Of a DNA stretch of 64,000 nucleotides, positions 56,722 through 64,000 are shown piece after piece. Within the stretch, counting starts at the first letter, position 1, and each line of letters opens with the position of its first letter. The translations under genes were made by a program, and so were the position numbers. The stretch comes from Isoetes taiwanensis. Its lineage: Eukaryota; Streptophyta; Lycopodiopsida; Isoetales; Isoetaceae. Below the pieces are notes generated by a model. The model was not told the origin of the DNA, searched no databases, and worked only from the letters and a program-made list of their open reading frames with translations. The DNA lies in the NCBI GenBank assembly GCA_021234155.1, contig JAJEKV010000052.1:2784254-2848253 (forward strand). Direction: 5' to 3'.

Positions 56722-58227
56722 TCAGTAGGTCAAACGTGCCTGCTTGACATTTTCAGTCACATACGTGTCGCTTGGTCTAGGGCCCTTACAGACCGATGCT
56801 TCATCATTGTTGTTGGTACACGCAACATTAGATTCTGAGTAGTCAGCGATATTTTCAATAACTTGGCAACTAGAGCTAGCACTCATTCTACTGACCCTGG
56901 GTGGCAGAAAGTCATCATGCCTACCACTGGAGTGCTGCGTTGGAATTGAAGCAGTATGTTCTTCAACCACAATGTTGTGTTTTTTCAGTAAGAATGCACG
57001 GTCTTTGATCATCATTTCACAAACATTAACTAACTTGGTATTGCCAAGTACAGCCTGCACATTACAATCAGGGTCAACAGCAAGTTTGTTTGTAACCCTG
57101 ATCATCATATCGCGAACTTGCAGGTAAACTAGATGTGCCATAACAGGTTTTTTGAGCTTCTGCTGAATGAAGTTCAGAAAGGCACCCATTCTTCCTGCTG
57201 GTGAGTATCTGGGATACACCATATCCAAGTGATTAAATGCAAACCATATGGCTTGATCTAGCCATGTGATTGTATCCTTGCAAGAGGAGTCAGTGCAATT
57301 GCACTTAAAATACGGACTAAATGATCTCCAGATTCGATGTAGGTAGTTGTTTTCTCTTTTTATGATTGGGTAGGCCATATGTGCCTTCACAAATAGTGTT
57401 ATTCCAGTATTGTTGTGACATTGTTTGTCAAAGAGTGCAGTACCAAATGGAAACTCCACTTCCTCCTTGTCCCCTATCTTGATCAAATTTCTAGCAGCAT
57501 CATCAATTTCCAATAACTGAGCATTATTCAAACCTGCAATCATTATCCAAGCCTGTGTGCTTATGGGAGCTAGAGTACTGAAATTTTGGCTACGCCATAG
57601 TCCATGATCAAATTCCTCCCCGAGCCATTCAATGGCCATCTCAGATATTATTGGGAATCTTAGACAATTGTGCAGGGTTAATCTGACCATATTTTCACCC
57701 ATGTTTTCATTTATCACCGGCAGTCCATCATCCCCATCAGTTTTCATGATCTCCAGGTCCTCTTGGGGAATGAACTTTGTGAAACCAGGAGTTGTTCCAT
57801 CAGAGGTACTGTTATCAGCAGAATTCATATCATCATTGAAGGTTTTGTCCTTATCTTTCACTTTGTTGACTCTTTCTAGATAAGACACCCCTGCCTTGCA
57901 CTCAATTGCAAGCATATCGTCCAGGTCAGTACGATCTGCTAGGATATTGGGCATGTCACTAAACATTTGCTGTAATATCATTTCACACTCCTTAGTCTTC
58001 ATGCCCAGTCCATCCATTTTTAGGAACAGGTCCAGCCATGCGCTGAAACCTAAATATATGACTGGAGAATAGGACTCTTGAGGTAGTTTGCTGTTTAGCT
58101 TCAGGATTACCTCATGTATTTCCGGATTGGGGATGAGGCACAGAAGATATTGCACTGCTCTGTTAGGAGCTCGTCCTACAGCCCCATAACCCAAATCAGC
58201 CAAATGCTTGATCCAGATCCCCTTATG
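56722..58227 (-). CDS. ORF1 of the C element, conserved protein of unknown fold
   Basis: 501 residues from the acceptor AATACAG|CATAAGG (phase 0, HKGIWIKHLADLGYGAVG) to a TGA stop. Blocks shared with the B copy: CLIPN-x-EIH, LGFSAW, ILADRTDLDDMLA, FIPQEDLEIM, RFPIISEMAIEWLGEEF, LWRSQNFSTLAPIS, GITLFVKAHM, LHRIWRSFSPYFKC, CNCTDSSCKDTITWLDQAIW, VYPR and VRDMMI. Length and block order are kept while linkers diverge, which indicates selection on the protein. The Cys cluster might bind zinc. I cannot assign a domain. Gene order (ORF1, then polymerase) suggests a structural or RNA-binding role in retrotransposition. Confidence 0.85.
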   Translation of the reverse strand, partial: HKGIWIKHLADLGYGAVGRAPNRAVQYLLCLIPNPEIHEVILKLNSKLPQESYSPVIYLGFSAWLDLFLKMDGLGMKTKECEMILQQMFSDMPNILADRTDLDDMLAIECKAGVSYLERVNKVKDKDKTFNDDMNSADNSTSDGTTPGFTKFIPQEDLEIMKTDGDDGLPVINENMGENMVRLTLHNCLRFPIISEMAIEWLGEEFDHGLWRSQNFSTLAPISTQAWIMIAGLNNAQLLEIDDAARNLIKIGDKEEVEFPFGTALFDKQCHNNTGITLFVKAHMAYPIIKRENNYLHRIWRSFSPYFKCNCTDSSCKDTITWLDQAIWFAFNHLDMVYPRYSPAGRMGAFLNFIQQKLKKPVMAHLVYLQVRDMMIRVTNKLAVDPDCNVQAVLGNTKLVNVCEMMIKDRAFLLKKHNIVVEEHTASIPTQHSSGRHDDFLPPRVSRMSASSSCQVIENIADYSESNVACTNNNDEASVCKGPRPSDTYVTENVKQARLTY

Positions 58228-58364
58228 CTGTATTAAACACATTTAAATGAAAAATAAGTGGTTAGAACAGCAAAATCTCAATTATCACCAGCAAGTTATA
58301 CATACTAAGTGACTATGGAAACATATCCAATCATTTAGTTATATCAGTTTCAGAAATGTTGCGT

Positions 58365-58384
58365 TTGCTGGATACCTCCAGCAA
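58365..58384 (-). other. H-hairpin of the C element
   Basis: TTGCTGGA-TACC-TCCAGCAA, eight pairs. Against the B form TTGTTGGA/TCCAACAA both arms changed together (T-A to C-G), followed by TTTCTTCTTCG at 58398-58408. Confidence 0.65.
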
Positions 58385-58428
58385 GTAGATGTCAAAGTTT
58401 CTTCTTCGATGATGTTCTTACTAAGACT

Positions 58429-58518
58429 GTTCTTGTCCAGCCTTCTTGCAGGAAACCCACCAGAGCTCGATCCCTTTGCCTTTTTTCCGGGGCCACGATC
58501 ATACACTCCCTTAGGCAT
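58429..58518 (-). pseudogene. Truncated MPKGVY exon of the C element
   Basis: The first 30 codons match 53182-53271 (MPKGVYDRGPGKKAKG to LDKN), then the sequence jumps to AGTCTTAGTAAGAACATC, the flank of the internal GAA site. The exon donor is lost. The fused frame continues through the H-hairpin for about 25 codons before a stop. Confidence 0.75.
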
Positions 58519-59141
58519 CTTGAAGATCGAAATATGCTTATACACAAATCGTAGGAGGCTTTTGAGCGCCAAACAGAGCTCCAACAAGAAGTTCCGGGTA
58601 GCATTCTACAATGTCATTTCCAGAAATACTACACAAGTGAGGGTCTGGGTGCATCCTTAATTTCCACCAACCCATTAGATTCTGGCGGCACCGAAAAATT
58701 CTTTTGGGCATATGTGCTATGCAATCCTTGACTGTCAGACCCATTATATTCTGTCACATTTAAGTATATTATACCTAATGCATTAATGAAGCCAAATCCT
58801 CTTTAGATACAGTGGTCTCTATTTTCCCAAACATATAAGTGTAATAAATTCTAACTATTACACGTAAGCAAAATATGGTAAATATATTAACAACATACCT
58901 TGGAGGTCAGCATATGTAAGATGGCTCCATATTGGGTTGTTTACCCCAACATAATATGTTGTTCTTCAGTTCAGATATTAGATCAACCTTAGTGTTAGAA
59001 CTTATTGGCAAAACCAGTTTAATTACCTAATGATGGATAGAAACAAAGAAGTAGATTACAAATAGATGGATCATTGTCCACAGGCAAACCACCTGGTAGT
59101 CATTATAAACCCATCATATAATCCTCCTCCTCCTTATTTTT

Positions 59142-59291
59142 TTCTTCTTCTTCTTCTTCTTCTTCTTCTTCTTCTTCTTCTTCTTCTTCTTCTTCTTCTT
59201 CTTCTTCTTCTTCTTCTTCTTCTTCTTCTTCTTCTTCTTCTTCTTCTTCTTCTTCTTCTTCTTCTTCTTCTTCTTCTCCTCCTCCTCCTCC
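59142..59291. repeat. (TTC)n followed by (CCT)5
   Basis: About 45 TTC units to 59277, then five CCT (59278-59291) that run straight into ORF1-like coding sequence. Confidence 0.95.
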
Positions 59292-59339
59292 AACCTCTCC
59301 ATAGCCTATATCAGATAAGTGATTCATCCACGTATTTTT
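59292..59339 (-). pseudogene. 5' stub of an ORF1 exon
   Basis: After the acceptor TTATAG|AAAAATACG the frame reads KNTWMNHLSDIGYGEVG, matching the starts of ORF1 in B (TNWTKYLLDLGYGEVG) and C (GIWIKHLADLGYGAVG). The exon then enters GGA and GAA triplets in frame and is lost. This supports the phase-0 acceptor chosen for ORF1. Confidence 0.8.
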
Positions 59340-60050
59340 CTATAAGGCAACCATCAGCAAGATTAGTATACCTGGTAAAATGCAACCAATATATTAAGGA
59401 ATGACTGTGTTTGTTAGATAGCTCCAACAAAAGGAAGTCCCAATTTCTTCTTATTCATATTTACATCAAAACTTCACATTATTTTGTTTAATAACAGAAA
59501 TATTGTTCCATATATGATGTAAACGTTTCATTAATATCCTTCCTAGTTATGCACTAGGCCACAGTCTATGGTACAATGTACCACCTTAATATATTAGGAA
59601 ATTTATTTTTTCAGCTTTAAATAGAGTCTTATTCATGTATTCAGTTTAAAGACAAAAAGAGAAGTAAGATTTAATCATAAAAAACAGACCATTATATGTG
59701 ATTTCATCATAAAGAGTACAAAGGTTGATTATCTCAAGAAAGACTATAATTATTTTATGAATGTCAAGTCATCATTTCTGAAATATAACAGATAAGGAGC
59801 ATATAACAGCAAAATTCTCAAGCTTTTATGTAAAAAATCAGACCATTACATATGAATACCAAATCCTTGTTTTATGCTGATTGAGTCTATGTAGATAATT
59901 TCCTTAAACTTTCAAATCTGAAGGATCTCACCATAGTGTCTCATAAGGTTCTAAACTTCTCATAGCACCATTTAATGCCTGTTCTTCGTACACGGCCCAA
60001 AATGCCATAGCATAATGACCTTTGACAATACAAAAGAGAACTCCAAGGAG

Positions 60051-60163
60051 AAGATATCTGGGTTACCTGCATCCAACCAATATACTAGTTAGCAATAATC
60101 TTGGTAATAGTATAAGGGATGACAGGTAAGCAGTTAGATATCTTGGCTCTTCGCCCTTCACCT
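60051..60163 (-). ncRNA. Conserved pseudoknot RNA element, 60-kb element
   Basis: AAGATATCT (60051-60059) with loop AGATATCTT (60136-60144), nine pairs. Stem AAGGG(A)TG/CGCCCTT keeps pairing through a U-G wobble where others have C-G. The inner stem is reduced to AGC/GCT. Borders 60161 and 60067, 95 nt. Confidence 0.65.
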
Positions 60164-60833
60164 AGAGATTCCCAAAGTATTATGGGTCAATATAATAGTG
60201 AAGTATGCAAAAAGACAATAGGTATTTCAAAAAAAATGAAAAGCATATAGTATTGGCTGTTTACTACAGCCTTCTGAATCTGGATTCCCATCAATAATAT
60301 GTGACAGCCAGAAGTATAGAACATGTAGTCTAATAATCAAATAGTTCATTAATCTTGATTTTGGTAGCAACAAACATTATTTTCCAAATAAAAAGCAAAC
60401 ATAAGCTTAAGAACCATCAATATTGTATTTTGTGGAAGATATCTTAGTTATGAACAAATATTCTTCATGTTATTGAAGCAAGACAATACTAACGGTAACC
60501 TCAAACCTGTTATAAAGCTCAACACATCATAAGCTGACCTGAATAGTTTCGCTCCAGATTAAGACTTCATGTTGTATTTGTTTCGTTCATACTTTTATGG
60601 TGAAGCATCTCCATGCATTGGTCCAGCTTCAGACAACAAAGGCATCATTTGTATCAACGCCATCCTTTGGCTTCTTGTCTGCACTGTATCAAATAGGCTT
60701 CTTTGATGGAAGATCTCAAAACCCTCAAAGAATCAAACCCATCATGTATTTTCATGTGTATCACAGCAGGATAGAATCGTCCAAGTACTATCGGCCATGA
60801 TTCATACAGCATGTTGCATCAAGCAGATTTTTC

Positions 60834-60885
60834 AGGCGGCAACTTGGGCGCCAAACTACAGGCGGCAACTTGGGCGCCAAACTAC
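60834..60885. repeat. 26-base tandem duplication with TTTGGCGCC
   Basis: Two exact copies of a unit containing GGCGGCAACTTGGGCGCCAA. Each carries, on minus, TTTGGCGCC, so the duplication doubles the E2F-like site. Confidence 0.85.
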
Positions 60886-61479
60886 AGAGTCTCCACAATA
60901 ACTTGGCTTTTAGGTTATCCGTTTCAAACCCTTAACCTATTTCTTGGTATCTTACCTTATATTCGCAACCGCTTCCTTATCCCATGCCATAATGGTGACA
61001 TAATTACCATCGGCCATATGAAACAAAGAAAAGGCATTTGCCTATGTAAAGTCTCAATCAATTAATTTATTCATATCTACGGCTTCAAAGGACCGAATCA
61101 TAAGCATATAAGGTACTAGACCCAATAGAAACTTTATAGGTTGACACAATTTATTATTACCACAACTTTCAAAAACCTAAGTGCTTTTGCACATAGCATA
61201 TCATTAAATTCTATGTGTAGCAATAAATGCTAGATCATGAGATAAAATAACGTACCTTTAGTGAAAAAGATTTTGTCACATCTCCATTTGGTAGATATTC
61301 ATTTGGCTTTGGCCCATCAAATACATTGTAAAAGATAGCTTGAATATTTTCCTTCATTTTCTTTCCCATAACTCATATTTATCCATATTAGTCCATATAA
61401 ACTTCCATAAATCCTTCATCATTAGAAATTTAACATATGATAAATTCACAACTAAAGCATTTTTCAAACATACCAGATT

Positions 61480-61609
61480 ATTCTTCTTCTTCTTCTTCTT
61501 CTTCTTCTTCTTCTTCTTCTTCTTCTTCTTCTTCTTCTTCTTCTTCTTCTTCTTCTTCTTCTTCTTCTTCTTCTTCTTCTTCTTCTTCTTCTTCTTCTTC
61601 TTCTTCTTC
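61480..61609. repeat. (TTC)n microsatellite
   Basis: About 43 pure TTC units. Confidence 0.97.
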
Positions 61610-62330
61610 ACATTTACATCTAGATTTACACTACAATTGCATAAATACAAACTTATAGCTCCATTCAAGATGTAAATTATCCCATTCATATCCATCAAGG
61701 GTAAAACCCAAGCCACAGCTGAAAGGTAACCTTTACATGGTTGGAGATATGAATATGTCTAGCAGAGTAATATAATTAGTATAGCTTTTGCCTTTAAACA
61801 TGATGCATAAAATCAGACCATCATTTTAGAACACAGAATTCAGAATTTCAGAAAATACGAGTTTTAAAGTTAAACATGAGGTCACATAATTTCCAAATAA
61901 GTGCATCTTATATCTTTATCTCATGTAAGTTTCAGAATTTCAAAACATAGTATTCAGAATTCCAATATCGAGTAATTTCATTCTTATCAAATCAAGTATT
62001 ATATTGTAAATCATATCCAAGTTCAAGATGTAAACATATCTATAACAGCTCAAAATGTAGATGTAAACGCATATTATATGACCATAGTAGACCTTCAGAA
62101 TCAATCAAAACAGCATATACTTGTCCTATAATAACGTTAGCTATTTTCCAAGCTCTATACTTGCATTACATGTTTTTCTCTGACTATGTTCTTGTACATA
62201 TCAGAAACTAGGTAGATCTCACCACATTTTGCCGGAAATCGAAATTAGTTGAGCCCGATTTCCATGTAATATCTTCAATTTTAGTTGCCTTCATGTTTTT
62301 GCAACCTTGTAACTTTGAAAAGACAGAGAT

Positions 62331-62437
62331 ATAGAGTCTCTTACACCGCACCCAAACGTACCAATATTAGCATAAACATGGTAATAAGGAAAGGGCGTCG
62401 TAAGCAATGAGACACTATGGCTCTTCGCCCTTCACCT
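62331..62437 (-). ncRNA. Conserved pseudoknot RNA element, 62-kb element
   Basis: ATAGAGTCTC (62331-62340) with loop GAGACACTAT (62409-62418), nine of ten pairs. The acceptor TGCAG|GTAACC is changed to TGCGGTGTAAG, so the predicted 3' splice site is lost or misread while the pseudoknot pairing is kept. Confidence 0.6.
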
Positions 62438-63207
62438 ATCCTTATACAAAGTAGAAAGGTGTAATTTAAGCAAATGGAGCTCATATATTCAGTATAAATA
62501 GGAAAATGTATTCAAATGCAATGAATATTAGCATATGGCTGCTTACCACAGTCATACTTAATACAAATCGGCAAGCAATAAAAGAAGATACATTATTTTA
62601 AGTACAACGTATCCTTTTAAGTCTGCTTAGAATGAATCAGCACCAAAAATTGTGAGCAACGATGTCTACTCCAAATCATGCAACAAACTACTCCTTTTGG
62701 TAATCAGCATCCATAGTATAAGCATCAAGCATTTCTAAATGCACATATTGTCCACGCATAAATCATATGATGTCCTATCTACAATTCCTAATATATCAAG
62801 TCTCTGTCATATTTCTATCAGAGAGGTTTATGAGGAATCGTATCAGAATATAGAGCATTAAGGCCAATATATTATGATTAATCTCAGACTGGTTTCATAC
62901 AACAGTAAATCCTCTACATATTCCTTTCAAGGATATATCAATATAAGATCCCAGAAATATCCATGCCACTAATTTATCGGAGCCTATACATGCAACGGTG
63001 ATCATAAAATAATGGAGAACCTACATAAAAAGCATCGAGCATGCATAGCATGCTAATATATTCCTGTTAAGCATGGAATGTATTCTAGAGCCAGTATCAG
63101 AGCGAATCGGCATATTACCATAAGAATAGCATCAATACTATTCTTAGCCCTGCTTTTGTGAGAATAGATACTCTGGAAATAGATCAAAAATCTAAAGATA
63201 AGAAAAC

Positions 63208-63357
63208 CTGGATTTTGTCGCTCCCAGACTTGGATTCCTGCAACATATTCGAATGCTTCCCTTCATCATTATTCCTTTCACGGTTCCATGGCGAAGAGTT
63301 CCCAGCATCAGCATCATGCAACCACCGGTTACCATGGATATAGACTCCTTTAGGCAT
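63208..63357 (-). CDS. MPKGVY first exon, 62-kb element
   Basis: 50 codons, MPKGVYIHGNRW to SGSDKIQ, ending CAG|GTTTTC (phase 0). Beyond MPKGVY and the final Gln at the donor it shares little with the other first exons; its tail is richer in Asp, Ser and His. The upstream sequence has GGCGC and CCTCCT motifs like the C family. No downstream ORF1 exists in this element within the window. Confidence 0.5.
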
Positions 63358-64000
63358 TTCGTTCCTCCAAGCACAGTTCGACAAAAATGGCGCAGAGTAG
63401 TCGTTAAGGAGGAAATAAAGGAGGAAATATTTGGCTATGCTTAACTTGCCTCATCCATATTTCTTATGCCATACTTCAACATTTTAACCAAGCATTTAAT
63501 GCAATCGGCATCCCTATAAAGGGCCTTAGCATCACCGCCATATCTGCCATACTACTCACATGCTCTAGATATGTGCATAATAACTTTCCTTAGGCTAAAA
63601 TATATATTGCATACCTAGTTCACATTTAATAACTAGCCACTCAAATCTAATTCCTTATGAATTTTGTAAGTACAGTCCTTTTTATGGCAATATAAAACTT
63701 GCCTAGTCTCATTATAATTATATAGGCCTTTGCCCATAGCCCTTGCAGTGGTCAATTCATCACTACATCTTCATAAGCTTTTGAAAATGTACGATCAAGT
63801 ATCCCCCAAGGTCATTTTCAAAGGACCCATCACATATTTTAGTGCATAGCCAAGTGTGGCAATACCAAAGGTCCCTTAAACATATTATATTTTTATCTTC
63901 CAAGGACCCAACACATATTTATATATGTATAACCCTTTAAGCCATAACTTAATGATCTACACAAAGGCAATATACCATTTTCAAGTTTAATTACCATGTC

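Larger units (their letters stand above)
54051..59141 (-). mobile_element. C element, best autonomous copy
   Basis: 5091 bases with intact ORF1 and reverse transcriptase, tail and (GAA)n. Its first exon is cut after about 30 codons and joined directly to the internal GAA site (58400-58430), so the intron with pseudoknot and C-hairpin is deleted. The 5' region (58519-59141) duplicates 53272-53890. So the proteins look usable, but the expected exon 1/intron arrangement is gone. Confidence 0.85.
59292..61479 (-). mobile_element. Element with ORF1 deleted after 17 codons
   Basis: On minus: 5' region with a doubled TTTGGCGCC repeat (60834-60885), pseudoknot (60051-60163), exon-like block (59932-60066), C-hairpin CCTAG/CTAGG (59542-59558), H-hairpin (59410-59431), ORF1 stub, GAA. 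It is the clearest case of an internal deletion ending in the microsatellite. No MPKGVY exon was found in 60.2-61.4 kb. Confidence 0.7.
61610..64000 (-). mobile_element. Short element running off the window
   Basis: MPKGVY exon (63208-63357), intron, pseudoknot (62331-62437), exon-like block to a GTGAGATC donor (about 62215-62222), a modified C-hairpin with GGGTAAAACCC (about 61692-61702), GAA. No ORF1 or polymerase. The 5' region continues past 64000; 61.75-62.2 and 63.4-64.0 kb show no gene. Confidence 0.7.

Overview
This is a repeat-dense stretch of nuclear DNA from a eukaryote. It is AT-rich, has spliceosomal-looking splice sites (CAG|GTATAT donors, TGCTAAT-like branch points, TGCAG acceptors), a tRNA-derived SINE in tandem, and no prokaryotic gene layout. 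Near-identical copies differ mostly at CAG/CTG sites. That could reflect CHG-type cytosine methylation disturbing the sequencing, which would fit the plant lineage, but this is an inference and I do not name a species.

Almost everything from about 0.5 to 64 kb is one head-to-tail array of related mobile elements, all with the sense strand on minus. Each element ends 3' in a (GAA)n tract, seen as (TTC)n on plus, which abuts the 5' region of the next element to the left. A full-length element, read on minus, has these parts: a 5' region; a short first exon starting MPKGVY and ending in a phase-0 CAG|GT donor; a long intron holding a covarying pseudoknot and two conserved hairpins, the second beside a short GAAGAA site; a roughly 500-codon ORF1 of unknown fold; a roughly 690-codon reverse transcriptase with YxDD and no visible endonuclease; a 3' hairpin; a GAGGGAGGG-type box; and (GAA)n.

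Layout from left to right: a SET-domain-like gene fragment on plus (1-409); a short element (0.5-3.4 kb); an element fragment and a tandem tRNA-SINE array (3.4-5.3 kb); five tandem non-autonomous 'A' units of about 3.1-4.2 kb (5.3-23.7 kb), some with a TIR insertion and one with a 1-kb foreign insert; a second SINE array (23.9-24.9 kb); a chimeric junction (25.5 kb); three tandem 'B' units of 7.39-kb period, of which the middle one is nearly complete (25.5-41.6 kb); two 3.04-kb 'D' units (41.6-47.7 kb); two short elements (47.7-53.9 kb); the best autonomous copy, 'C', with intact ORF1 and reverse transcriptase (53.9-59.1 kb); and two more elements (59.1-64 kb), the last running off the window.

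In working terms, ORF1 and the reverse transcriptase look like the protein machinery. The A, D and short elements keep only the RNA structures and the (GAA)n end, so they look like non-autonomous copies mobilised in trans. The pseudoknot is supported by compensatory changes in at least six sequence variants. I cannot match it to a known ribozyme or RNA family.
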